Positions 24,946 to 33,799 of a stretch of 64,000 nucleotides of DNA are shown here, in pieces. This stretch comes from Streptomyces sp. WMMC940. GTDB taxonomy: Bacteria; Actinomycetota; Actinomycetes; Streptomycetales; Streptomycetaceae. The notes below the pieces were generated by a model, which was not told the DNA's origin, ran no database searches, and saw only the letters and a program-made list of their open reading frames with translations. The translations under genes and the position numbers were made by a program. How positions within the stretch are numbered: the stretch's first letter is position 1; each line of letters opens with the position of its first letter. The stretch covers positions 2,321,501 to 2,385,500 of the forward strand of contig NZ_JAPZBC010000001.1 of the NCBI RefSeq assembly GCF_027460265.1. Direction: 5' to 3'.

Positions 24946-25451
24946 GCCGTCACGCCCGCACCGCACCGTCACGCCCGCGGCCGCATCGCCGGCTGCGGGC
25001 GCGCTCGTGCGCCCGGGTTCGGCCGGGGCGCACTCCTGCGTCCGTGCGCGGCTGCGGGCCCTACGCGCCCCCGGAGTTCGGGGGCGCCGGCACCCGCCGG
25101 ACTGCCGACAGAAGGACGAGGGGGCGTGAACGCCCGTACGCACCCTCCGGCGTGACGCGCAGTCCTGCCCCTCCCCCACCTCCACCCCGCCCCACTCCAC
25201 CGGCCACTCCACCGGCCGACTCCACCGGCCGACTCCACCGGCCGACTCCACCGGCCGACTCCACCGGCCGACTCCACCGGCCACGATGCCACTCACCTCG
25301 CCGGTCACCGTGGACCGGCGATGCCCCACGAGGCCGGCACACCCCGCTGCCCGTCCGACGAACGCGCTCATCCGGCTCACTTGCGCGGGGTGGGTTGTCG
25401 CCGTCCTGGTGCACACTCTCCCCAGGCATCCGGCTCACGGAAGGGAACGGC
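24946..25451. other. 506-base gap with tandem repeats, no gene
   Basis: Early in the gap CGTCACGCCCGC occurs twice, and GC-rich inverted repeats could end the NTF2-like transcript. The later part holds the 12/13-base tandem repeat described separately. The frame of the next gene is open through it, but no start has a ribosome site before 25452. Confidence 0.5.
25192..25280. repeat. Tandem array of seven 12/13-base units
   Basis: Two 12-base units (CCACTCCACCGG) are followed by five exact 13-base units (CCGACTCCACCGG), end to end and noncoding. The array lies about 170 bases before the HEAT-repeat gene. Confidence 0.9.
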
Positions 25452-27482
25452 GTGTTCACGGGGATGGACGAGGTCGACTGGGCCTCGATGGGGCATGCGT
25501 ACGGTCCGGCTGACGACGTACCGGGGCTGCTGAGGGCGCTCGCCTCCGCGGATCCGGCCGAGCGGGAGTCCGCGCTCGACGGGATGTACACCGCGGTGCA
25601 CCACCAGGGCGACGTGTACGACTCCACGCTGGCCTGCATCCCCTTCCTCCTGGAACTCGTCGCCAGCCCCGAGGTGCAGGACCGCGGCGCCATCGTGGAG
25701 TTGCTGACCAGCATCGGCGGCATCGACCTCGACGACGACGAACTCGACCCGGAGGACGAGGAGTTCGAGGACGCCGCGAACTACGCGATGGCCGCCGCCG
25801 CGGTGGCCGCGGGGGCCGACGTCTTCGTCGGGCTGCTGGGCGATCCGGACGCCGGAGTCCGGCTCGCGGCGCCGTGCGCCCTCGCGATGCTCCACGGCGA
25901 CCCGGCGCGGGTGCTGGCCCTCCTGAGGGACCGGCTGGAGGGGGAACGGGACACGGAGGTACGGCTCGCGCTCGTCGAGGCGGTCGGGCGGATCGCGCTG
26001 CGCCACGAGCCGCTGCGCGCCGAGTCGGTGAACTGGCTGACCACGCTGCTCGCCCCCCACCGGCCGCCCGGGTTGCGGCTGTCCGCGCTGACCCAGCTGG
26101 CACGCTGCGCGCCCGGCCTCCTGCCCGACGACGTGGCGTCGACGGCGACCGCGCTGCTGCGGGCCACGGACGAGGCCGCGGCCTGCTCCGCGGCCGGCTC
26201 CGGGCCGGGGGCGGGGTCCCGGGCAGAGGCGGCGGGAGGTGACGGCGGGCCGGGCGCACCCTGGGCCGACGACCTGCTGCGGACGCTCCACTCCGCGCTC
26301 GGTGACCGCGTCGACGACCGGATCGCGCTGCTCACCGGCCAGCTGACCAGTGCCGACCCTGACCAGCGCACGGACGCCGTGTGGATGTGCCACGGGCTGA
26401 TCCGGGCCTGGCGCGGGCCGTACGACGAGGTGGTACGGCTCGTCGGCGCGCAGCTCGACGACCCCGATCCACTGCTGCACGGTGCGGCGGCCAGCCTCCT
26501 GGAGAGCCTCTTCGGGCTGGCGCTGCCCGCGGCCGACGCGCTCGCGGAGCGGGTGAGGACCGCGGACGGGGAACGGCCGGCGGACCGTCGCGCGCTCGTC
26601 GCCCTCGCCCGGCTCGGTGACGCGCGTGCCGTCCCGGCGCTCGCCCGCGCACTGGAGCAGCCTGATCCGCCGCGCGACGCGGCGTTCGCCGTGCCGTACC
26701 TCGGCGACCGGGCCGCGCCCCTCGTGCCGGTGCTGCGGCGGCGGCTCGGCGAGGTCGCCCTGGACGAGCAGCTCTACGACCGGGCGGCACCACTGCTGAC
26801 CGGAATCGCCGGCGTGCGGGCGGCCGAGGCGCTGCCCGAGGTGCTGCGGGTGCTGCGCGGCGCACCTGCGCCGGGCGGCGAATGGGTGACCGAGGCGGCG
26901 CTGCGTGCCCTCACGACGTTCGGGACCGCTGCCCTTCCGGCGGCGCCGGAGCTCCGCGGGCTGCTCGGCGGCGCGTCCTCGCGCCCGTCCTCGTCGGTCG
27001 TCGCGGCCGCGGCGCGGGCGCTGTGGGCGGCGACGGGAGACGCGGCCGCGGTGCTGCCGGTGCTCCGCGAACTGCTCACGGCGGACGGTCCGGACGAGCG
27101 CCGCGCCGCCGCCGCGGCGCTCGGCGCGATCGGCCGCCCGGCGGCCGACGCGGCGCCCGCGCTCAGAGACCTGCTCGCCTCGCCGGAACGCTGGCTCCGG
27201 ATGGACGCGGCGGTCGCGCTGTGGCGGGTCACCGGTGAGGCCCGGGAATCCCTGCCGGTGCTGCGGACCGCATGGGAGGAGAACCGCTACGGGCGGGTCG
27301 AGATCGCCGAGTGCCTCGCCGAGATGGGCCCCTCGGCGGGGCCGGCCGCGCCCCTGCTGCGTGCGGAGCTCGCACGGCCTCGGCGGCACAACGTGCTGGA
27401 CGGGGGGTCCGGGAGCCACGACATCGAGCAGGACGAACGCCTGCTCACCCTCTGCCGCGCGGCACTGCGCCCTCGCGCCTGA
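25452..27482 (+). CDS. HEAT-repeat protein
   Basis: The 676-residue protein is built of repeated helix pairs of the HEAT/PBS-lyase type throughout, for example DPDAGVRLAAPCALAMLHGDPARVLALL, DERRAAAAALGAIGRPAADAAPALRDLLASPERWLRMDAAVALWRVTG. It has no signal peptide, membrane segment or enzymatic motif. Such solenoids act as scaffolds for protein or nucleic-acid binding. An acidic stretch (DLDDDELDPEDEEFED, about residue 95) interrupts the repeats. GTG 25452 has GGAAGGGA about six bases upstream; the frame is open further upstream across the tandem repeats but without start support. No operon partner. Confidence 0.8.
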   Translation: MFTGMDEVDWASMGHAYGPADDVPGLLRALASADPAERESALDGMYTAVHHQGDVYDSTLACIPFLLELVASPEVQDRGAIVELLTSIGGIDLDDDELDPEDEEFEDAANYAMAAAAVAAGADVFVGLLGDPDAGVRLAAPCALAMLHGDPARVLALLRDRLEGERDTEVRLALVEAVGRIALRHEPLRAESVNWLTTLLAPHRPPGLRLSALTQLARCAPGLLPDDVASTATALLRATDEAAACSAAGSGPGAGSRAEAAGGDGGPGAPWADDLLRTLHSALGDRVDDRIALLTGQLTSADPDQRTDAVWMCHGLIRAWRGPYDEVVRLVGAQLDDPDPLLHGAAASLLESLFGLALPAADALAERVRTADGERPADRRALVALARLGDARAVPALARALEQPDPPRDAAFAVPYLGDRAAPLVPVLRRRLGEVALDEQLYDRAAPLLTGIAGVRAAEALPEVLRVLRGAPAPGGEWVTEAALRALTTFGTAALPAAPELRGLLGGASSRPSSSVVAAAARALWAATGDAAAVLPVLRELLTADGPDERRAAAAALGAIGRPAADAAPALRDLLASPERWLRMDAAVALWRVTGEARESLPVLRTAWEENRYGRVEIAECLAEMGPSAGPAAPLLRAELARPRRHNVLDGGSGSHDIEQDERLLTLCRAALRPRA

Positions 27483-27849
27483 CGCCGCTCGCGCGGCCCA
27501 CTCGCACCGGCGGCACGTGGCGTCACATCCGTGCCGACCCCCGGGACCGAGGCCGGGGCCGGTCCGGCTGCGGCGCGAGCGCCATCGCCGCCGGGGTCGG
27601 CACGGGCAGGCGGGACTCCTGACCGCCGGGGTGAGCCTCTGCGGCAAGGGCGCCGGGCCGGACACGGGGCAGCGGTGTACGGCGTCGCGGGCCGTGGGGC
27701 GCGTTGCGAATGCCCCGTCCGGCCGTGAGCGTCGGGGCCCGCACGGACGCGTCACCCCAAAACATCCACAGGCCCCCCGCAAAGGGCAAAAAGGACTTCC
27801 GTACCCTGGGGGACGGCCGCCTTCGAATCGACCCCTCCCAGGACTCCTG
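27483..27849. other. Upstream region of the lipoprotein/kinase operon
   Basis: No gene is seen. A less GC-rich patch (CCCCAAAACATCCACAGG and GGCAAAAAGGACTTCC, about 27757-27800) probably holds the promoter. A possible RNA hairpin pairs CCTGGG (about 27807) with CCCAGG just before the lipoprotein start. Confidence 0.4.
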
Positions 27850-28554
27850 TTGCCACGCCATCGCACCCCCCGCCCCGCGCTCGCCGCCTTCGCCGCCGCC
27901 ACCGCGCTGCTGCTCGCCGGCTGCGACGACGCGGGCGGACTGGAGAGCGCCGGGGCGACGCCGACCGCCGTCGGCCCGGTGCGGCTGTGGCCGGAACTGC
28001 CGGAGATATCCGCACCCCCGGTCGACTACGGCGAGAGCGACACGGAACACGTCCCCGGGGTCGCGGTTCCCGGCGGTGACGTCCACGCCGTGGACCCGGT
28101 CGCCGTCGTCCAGGCGGAGGTGGCCGCCCACCCGGGCCGGGTCACCGGCCCCGACGGGCTCTACGAGCAGACGGCTCGGCAGATCCGCGAGTGCCGGACG
28201 GAGCCGGCGAAGTGCCCCGTGCTGAAGCCGTACTACCGCGATCTCACCGGTGACGGGAAGGACGAGCTGATCGTCGGCATCACGATGCCCGAGCAGCAGA
28301 CGGCGATCCGGGTGTACATGCCGGAGAAGGGCGGACTGACGCGCATCATGTCCGACGCGGAGGCGATCGTCAGCGTCGAGCTCGCCGGCCGGGACCTGAT
28401 CCTGCGGGCCGTGTCCGCGGGCATTCCCGGCTATGAGTACCGCACGGCATGGTCCTGGGACGAGCAGCAGCGGGCGATGCTCCCCGCGCGCGACGAGATC
28501 GTCCGGGTCAAGCCGCCCCGGCCCGCACCCGAGTCGTCGGCGGACGCACGATGA
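27850..28554 (+). CDS. Lipoprotein paired with sensor kinase
   Basis: The 234-residue exported lipoprotein has a short Arg-rich start, a hydrophobic stretch PALAAFAAATALLLAGC and a lipobox cysteine. Residues about 130-150 read YRDLTGDGKDELIVGI, a calcium-binding-like FG-GAP/VCBS motif. ATG of the sensor kinase overlaps its stop (ATGA), so the two are coupled and the lipoprotein may tune the kinase, as CseA does for the CseBC system. The start is assigned to TTG 27850 because it gives a standard signal peptide, but the ribosome site is weak, so the start is uncertain. Confidence 0.75.
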   Translation: MPRHRTPRPALAAFAAATALLLAGCDDAGGLESAGATPTAVGPVRLWPELPEISAPPVDYGESDTEHVPGVAVPGGDVHAVDPVAVVQAEVAAHPGRVTGPDGLYEQTARQIRECRTEPAKCPVLKPYYRDLTGDGKDELIVGITMPEQQTAIRVYMPEKGGLTRIMSDAEAIVSVELAGRDLILRAVSAGIPGYEYRTAWSWDEQQRAMLPARDEIVRVKPPRPAPESSADAR

Positions 28555-30038
28555 CCGGCACCACGCCGGTCCGCCGCAGACGGCCACGGCGCCGCCCGCG
28601 GCTGCGCAGGCCCGCCTGGACCGCCACGCTCACCTGGAAGGCCGCGGTCTTCATCACCGTGATGTGCTGCGCGCTGGCGGCGCTGCTCGGTGCTCTGGTG
28701 CATGTGTCGGTGACCCGCCAGACCGTGGACCAGGCCCGCGAGAAGGCGCTGTCGAGGCTGGAGGACGTGACCGAGGCGTACGAGGCGGGCGAGCCGATGG
28801 GACGGTACGGCGCCCTGGACCCGCAGGGGCTGCCGTCCGGACTGCGGGCGCTGGCGCTGCGCGGACAGCGCGGCACGGTGGTCTCGGACGTCGACGGCCG
28901 GCCGACGATGTGGGCCGCGGGCCCGGCGGACGGCCGCGCCCTGGCGGTGCGGATCGACTACACGCTGAGCGCGCGGACCATCATGGGCCTCGACCGGGCC
29001 ATCGTCGGCTCCTCCGCGCTGGCGATCGGCGCGACGCTGCTGGCGGGAGCCTTCTCGGTGACCCGGGTGACCCGCCGGCTGCATCTGACCGCGCAGGTGG
29101 CTCGGCGGATCAGCGCGGGTGATCTGGACGCGCGCGTCAACGACCCCCGTACGAAGGACCCTGCGCGCTGCGAGGACGAGGTGGCCACGGTCTCCGGCGC
29201 GCTGGACACCATGGCCTCCACCCTCCAGGGCAAGCTGCTGAGCGAGCAGCGCTTCACCGCCGACGTGGCGCACGAGCTGCGCACCCCCCTGACGGGCCTG
29301 TCCGCCGCGGCTGAGCTGCTGCCGCCGGGGCGCCCGTCGGAGCTGGTGCAGGACCGGGTGCGCAGGATGCGGGCGCTGACGGAGGACCTGCTGGAGATAT
29401 CGCGGCTCGACGCGGGCCGGGAGACGGTCGACCTCGACATCCATGAACTGGCGCCGCTGACCGAGCGGGTGGTGCGGATGGCGCGTTCCACCGGCTCGGA
29501 GACGGATCTGCTGGTCGTCCGCGCCACGAGCGTCGAGACGGACAAGCGACGGCTGGAACGGGTGCTCGGCAATCTGATCGCCAACGCGCACAAGCACGGT
29601 GCGGGGCCGGTGGTGGTGGCCGTGGACGGACCGGTGGTGTCGGTCCGGGACCACGGGGCGGGATATCCGGAGTACCTGCTGGAGCACGGGCCGCAGCGGT
29701 TCCGTACCGAGTCGGGCGGCAAGGGCCACGGTCTCGGTCTGACGATCGCGGTGGGCCAGGCGGCGGTGATAGGCGCGCGTCTGGAGTTCGTGAACGCTCC
29801 GGGGGGCGGGGCGCTCGCCCGGCTGACGCTGCCCGAGTACGTGCATCTCGCCGACCGCCCGGATGACGGCGCCACGGCCTCGCCCGAAACGTACGACGCA
29901 TCCCCGGCGGCACCCGTCCCGGACGCCGGGTCGCGGGCCGCGCCCGATACGGACGGCGGCCCAGCGGCGGTCCCCGGCACGGATGCCGGCCCGGGCACCG
30001 ACATGCAGCAAGCGAAGTCCACGGATAAGCGGACATAA
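28551..30038 (+). CDS. Sensor histidine kinase, no adjacent response regulator
   Basis: The 495-residue membrane kinase has a basic N-terminus, helices at about 30-52 and 148-170 flanking a ~95-residue external domain, a HAMP region, a phosphorylated H241 in FTADVAHELRTPLTGL, and an ATPase domain (NLIANAHKHG, VRDHGAGYP, GGKGHGLGLTIA). The C-terminal ~65 residues are low-complexity Ala/Pro/Asp/Gly repeats. The partner response regulator is not encoded on either side, unlike usual two-component operons; the upstream coupled gene is a lipoprotein. It could work with a distant regulator. Confidence 0.88.
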   Translation: MTGTTPVRRRRPRRRPRLRRPAWTATLTWKAAVFITVMCCALAALLGALVHVSVTRQTVDQAREKALSRLEDVTEAYEAGEPMGRYGALDPQGLPSGLRALALRGQRGTVVSDVDGRPTMWAAGPADGRALAVRIDYTLSARTIMGLDRAIVGSSALAIGATLLAGAFSVTRVTRRLHLTAQVARRISAGDLDARVNDPRTKDPARCEDEVATVSGALDTMASTLQGKLLSEQRFTADVAHELRTPLTGLSAAAELLPPGRPSELVQDRVRRMRALTEDLLEISRLDAGRETVDLDIHELAPLTERVVRMARSTGSETDLLVVRATSVETDKRRLERVLGNLIANAHKHGAGPVVVAVDGPVVSVRDHGAGYPEYLLEHGPQRFRTESGGKGHGLGLTIAVGQAAVIGARLEFVNAPGGGALARLTLPEYVHLADRPDDGATASPETYDASPAAPVPDAGSRAAPDTDGGPAAVPGTDAGPGTDMQQAKSTDKRT

Positions 30039-30064
30039 GATCCCTGCTTGCTACGTTGCGTCGC

Positions 30065-31582
30065 ATGACCGCAACGGCAGCGGAGGATCCCCCGCCCGAA
30101 CGGCCCCGTCCGGCGCGACGGCGGGGCGTCGAGCTCTCGCTCCTCGTGTGCGCCGTCCTCATCTCCGTCCACGGCTATGCCGAGGTGGGTCTGGCCAGGA
30201 GCGGAGCCGTTCCGCCCGACGCCCTCGCCTACGGCGCGGGTCTCGGTCTGCTCGCGCTGCTCGCCCATCTCGCCGTGCGGCTGCGGGCGCCCTACGCTGA
30301 CCCGCTGCTGCTGCCGATCGCGGTCCTCCTCAACGGTGTGGGTCTCGTCCTCATCTACCGCCTCGACCTGGAGACCCCGGCCGACCGCGCCGCCCCGGCC
30401 CAGCTGATCTGGTCCACCCTGGGCGTCGCGCTGTTCATCGCGGTCGTCGTACTGCTGCGGGACCACCGCGTGCTGCAGCGCTACGCCTACCTCTCCGTCG
30501 TCACCGCGCTCGCCCTGATGATCGTGCCGATCCTCTTCCCCGCGGTGAACGGCGCCCGGATCTGGATCCGGATCGGAGGTCTCTCGTTCCAGCCGGGCGA
30601 GTTCGCCAAGATCCTGCTGGCGGTGTTCTTCGCCGCGTACCTGGCCGCGAACCGCCATGCACTCGCCCACACGGGCCGCCGGATCGGGCCTCTGCGACTG
30701 CCCGCCGGCCGGGTGCTCGGTCCGGTCGTGGCCATCTGGCTGATCAGTGTGGTCGTGCTGGTGCTGGAGCGCGACCTCGGCACCTCGCTGCTGTTCTTCG
30801 GGCTCTTCGTGGTCATGCTCTACGTCGCCACGGGCCGGACCGGCTGGATCGTGGTGGGGTTGCTGCTCGCGGGCGTCGGGGCGTTCGCCGTCGGCACCCT
30901 GGAGCCGCACGTGCGCAGCCGGGTCGAGTCCTGGATCGATCCGTACGCGTCCATCGCGGCGGGCGACGGGCCGAGTCAGCTCGCCCAGTCGCTGTTCGCC
31001 TTCGCGTCGGGAGGAGTCCTGGGCACCGGCCTCGGCGCCGGGCACTCGATCCTGATCGGCTTCGCCGCCAAGTCCGACTTCATCCTGGCGACGGCCGGCG
31101 AGGAACTGGGGCTGGCCGGGCTGACGGCGCTCTTCCTGCTCTACACGCTCCTGGTGGCGCGGGGCTACCGCGCGGGACTCGATCTGCGCGACCCCTTCGG
31201 CAGGCTGCTCGCCGTGGGCCTCGCCGCGATCGTCGCCGTACAGGTCTTCGTCATCGCGGGCGGGGTGACGGGCCTCATCCCGCTGACCGGTATGGCCATG
31301 CCGTTCCTGGCGCAGGGAGGTTCGTCCGTCGTCACCAACTGGATCATCGTGGCGCTGCTGATCCGGCTGAGCGACTCGGCCCGTGAGCCGCACCCGGAAC
31401 CGGTGGAGGCGGGGGTGATCGCACCCGCCGCGGCCCCGGGCGGCCCCGGAGGTCCGGCAGGCCCGGAGTATCCGGAGTATCCGGCAGGACGGACGCCGGC
31501 GGGTCCGGCGGAACCCCCGGGCCCGCCGGAGGCGGCCGGGCGGGCGGATCCGCCGGGACCCGCCGCGGAGGGCGCGCGATGA
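30065..31582 (+). CDS. FtsW/RodA/SpoVE-family glycosyltransferase
   Basis: The 505-residue SEDS protein has about ten membrane helices. Conserved signatures are visible: VNGARIWIRIGGLSFQPGEFAKI, LVLERDLGTSLLFFGLF and the late IPLTGMAMPFLAQGGSSVVTNW. SEDS proteins polymerise lipid II into glycan strands together with a class B PBP; the coupled downstream gene encodes one. A 75-residue Pro/Gly-rich cytoplasmic tail follows the last helix. No ribosome site is visible before ATG 30065. Streptomyces carry several SEDS-PBP pairs; this one stands apart from dcw and from the PASTA-kinase cluster, so a sporulation or specialised role is likely. Confidence 0.92.
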   Translation: MTATAAEDPPPERPRPARRRGVELSLLVCAVLISVHGYAEVGLARSGAVPPDALAYGAGLGLLALLAHLAVRLRAPYADPLLLPIAVLLNGVGLVLIYRLDLETPADRAAPAQLIWSTLGVALFIAVVVLLRDHRVLQRYAYLSVVTALALMIVPILFPAVNGARIWIRIGGLSFQPGEFAKILLAVFFAAYLAANRHALAHTGRRIGPLRLPAGRVLGPVVAIWLISVVVLVLERDLGTSLLFFGLFVVMLYVATGRTGWIVVGLLLAGVGAFAVGTLEPHVRSRVESWIDPYASIAAGDGPSQLAQSLFAFASGGVLGTGLGAGHSILIGFAAKSDFILATAGEELGLAGLTALFLLYTLLVARGYRAGLDLRDPFGRLLAVGLAAIVAVQVFVIAGGVTGLIPLTGMAMPFLAQGGSSVVTNWIIVALLIRLSDSAREPHPEPVEAGVIAPAAAPGGPGGPAGPEYPEYPAGRTPAGPAEPPGPPEAAGRADPPGPAAEGAR

Positions 31583-33045
31583 CGCGGTACATCCGGCGCG
31601 CGGCGGCACTGAGCCTGTTCCTGCTCGCCGCGCTGTTCGTGAACGCCGTGCGCGTCCAGGTGCTGCAGGCCGACGGCCTCAACGGCAGCCCCGCGAACCG
31701 CCGATCGGCCATCGCGCGCTACGACGAACCGCGCGGGACCATCGTCGTCGGCGGCCGGCCGGTCACGGGCTCGAAGGACACCGGCGAGCAACTGCGGTAC
31801 GAACGCACCTATCCGGACGGGCCCCTGTACGCGCCGGTCACCGGCTACTCCTCGCAGAAGTACGGCACGACCCTGCTCGAGCACGCGGAGGACGGGGTGC
31901 TGTCGGGCACCGACCCGATGCTCGCCCCGCTGCCGTTCTGGAACGAGTTCACCCGCTCCGAGCAGCCCGGTGGCAGGGTCCTGACCACGATCCGGCCGTC
32001 CATGCAGCAGGCCGCGTACCGGGGGCTCGACGGCAGGCGCGGGGCGGTCGCGGCGATCGAGCCGTCCACGGGGAGGATCCTGGCGCTCGTCAGCAGCCCC
32101 TCGTACGATCCCGCGCTGCTGTCCGGCAACAGCGCGGAGGTCACCGCGGCGTGGCGGCGGCTCAACGGGGCGGAGAGCCATCCGATGCTCAACCGGGCCA
32201 TCCGGCAGACGTATCCGCCCGGCTCCACGTTCAAGATCGTGACGGCCGCGGCCGCGCTGGAGGCGCGGGTGGTCACGGACGCGGACGCCCCCACGGACAC
32301 ACCCGACCCGTTCGTCATCCCCGGAACCCGGACGACGCTGCCCAACCCCGTGCCGGGCTGCCGCAAGGCGTCCCTGGTGTACGCGATCAAGTGGTCGTGC
32401 AACACGGTGATGGCGAACCTGGGCGCGAAGGTGGGGCTGAAGGGGATGCTGGAGACGGCGGGCCGCTTCGGCTTCAACGACGAGTCGCTGCGGATCCCGT
32501 CCGGCGTGGCGGCGTCCAACTTCGACCGCCGCATGAGCGTGGACCAGCTGGCACTGTCGTCCATCGGTCAGTTCGACACCACGGCCACGCCCCTGCAGAT
32601 GGCGATGGTCGCCGCGGCCGTCGCGAACGGCGGCGAGCTGGCCCACCCGTATCTGGTGGACCGCACGACCACCTGGGACGGGGACACGGTCAGGGAGACA
32701 CCGCGCCGTTCCTACCGTCGAGCGATGTTCCCGGCGACCGCGCTGGAACTGCGGCGGATGATGGTCGAGGCGGCGGAGAGGGGCACGGGGACGCGAGCGC
32801 TCATCGACGGGGTGACCGTGGGCGGCAAGACGGGCACGGCGCAGCACGGCGTCGGCAACGCGGGCACGCCGTACGCCTGGTTCATCGCCTGGGCGCAGCA
32901 CCCTGACGTGCCGCGCCCCGCCGTGGCGGTCGCGGTGGTCGTCGAGGACCCGGAGGCGGCGGGCGGCGAGATCAGCGGCGGCGGCGACGCGGCGCCGATC
33001 GCGCGGGCGGTGATGGTCGAGGCGCTGAAGCCGGCGAAGCCCTGA
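31579..33045 (+). CDS. Class B penicillin-binding protein (transpeptidase)
   Basis: The 488-residue protein has an N-terminal membrane anchor (RRAAALSLFLLAALFVNAVRV) and a transpeptidase domain with S216 in PGSTFK, S273 in WSCN, and K417 in VGGKTGTAQ. It crosslinks peptidoglycan made by the SEDS protein encoded just before it; ATGA overlap makes them one unit. Length and the lack of a long N-terminal dimerisation region match the PbpA-like group. It has no PASTA domains. Confidence 0.93.
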   Translation: MTRYIRRAAALSLFLLAALFVNAVRVQVLQADGLNGSPANRRSAIARYDEPRGTIVVGGRPVTGSKDTGEQLRYERTYPDGPLYAPVTGYSSQKYGTTLLEHAEDGVLSGTDPMLAPLPFWNEFTRSEQPGGRVLTTIRPSMQQAAYRGLDGRRGAVAAIEPSTGRILALVSSPSYDPALLSGNSAEVTAAWRRLNGAESHPMLNRAIRQTYPPGSTFKIVTAAAALEARVVTDADAPTDTPDPFVIPGTRTTLPNPVPGCRKASLVYAIKWSCNTVMANLGAKVGLKGMLETAGRFGFNDESLRIPSGVAASNFDRRMSVDQLALSSIGQFDTTATPLQMAMVAAAVANGGELAHPYLVDRTTTWDGDTVRETPRRSYRRAMFPATALELRRMMVEAAERGTGTRALIDGVTVGGKTGTAQHGVGNAGTPYAWFIAWAQHPDVPRPAVAVAVVVEDPEAAGGEISGGGDAAPIARAVMVEALKPAKP

Positions 33046-33082
33046 GCGACGGGCCCGGCGGCCCTGACCGGTGCGGGACCGC

Positions 33083-33691
33083 TCAGGCGCGGGGCCCCCG
33101 CTGGTTGATCGCGGTCAGGTCGATCTCGATGGGAAAAGGACGATCGACCTTGAGCGTCTGGTAGAAGATGTCGACCGGCACATACGCCGCGGTGGCCGGG
33201 TCGAGTTCGTACACGTACACCACGGGCAGCCCGTCGCTCTGCTCGACGCGCCAGAAATGCGGAACGCGGGCCTGGGCGTACTTGCGGGGCTTGACCTCAC
33301 GATCGCGCTCCAGCGAGTCGGCCGAGACGACCTCGACGGCGAGGACGACGTCCTCGGGCATGAACCACGTCTGGCCGGGACCGGTGTCCGCCTCGACCGG
33401 AACCACGAGGACATCCGGCTCCGGCCGGTTCCGCCGGTCCAGTTTGATCGTCATCTCCCGGAGGGCCTCCAGGTGGTCCGGTGCCTGGTCCATGAGCGCG
33501 TTCTCCAGAAGACGCATGGCGCGCGAATGGAATCGGGTCTGCGGACTCATGAAGACGAGGCTCCCGTCGATCAACTCCGTGTGCGGAGGAAGGTTGGGAA
33601 GCCTGTCCAGGTCGTCCGCCGTCCAGCCGTCCGCCGGCGGGCGGGCCCACTCGTACTGGTCGTCCAACCCGTACTCGCGTGCGGCGCTCAT
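33083..33691 (-). CDS. Uma2-family (DUF820) nuclease-fold protein
   Basis: The 202-residue protein belongs to the Uma2/DUF820 PD-(D/E)XK-like family: HTELIDGSLVFMSPQTRFHSRAM, RPEPDVLVVP, VLAVEVVSADSLERDREVKPRKYAQARVPHFWRV. The Glu/Asp...EVVS...K pattern of the nuclease fold is intact. The biological role of the family is not established, and many copies occur per Streptomyces genome. ATG 33691 is preferred over 33703 because GGGAGCG lies five bases before it. It is transcribed alone, convergent to the PBP gene. Confidence 0.85.
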   Translation of the reverse strand: MSAAREYGLDDQYEWARPPADGWTADDLDRLPNLPPHTELIDGSLVFMSPQTRFHSRAMRLLENALMDQAPDHLEALREMTIKLDRRNRPEPDVLVVPVEADTGPGQTWFMPEDVVLAVEVVSADSLERDREVKPRKYAQARVPHFWRVEQSDGLPVVYVYELDPATAAYVPVDIFYQTLKVDRPFPIEIDLTAINQRGPRA

Positions 33692-33799
33692 GATCGCTCC
33701 CATGCGGCGGAGTCTGCCTGGTACGACCAGCGTACCCAGGCGGTTTCCCGGAGCATCGTCCGATCGGGTGATCGACGGCCGTGGCGCGAGCGGCCGCGC

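Noticed and set aside
25192..25280. 13-base tandem array as a coding repeat of the HEAT protein
   Set aside because: The open frame continues through it, but no ribosome site lies upstream and the next start has a good one.
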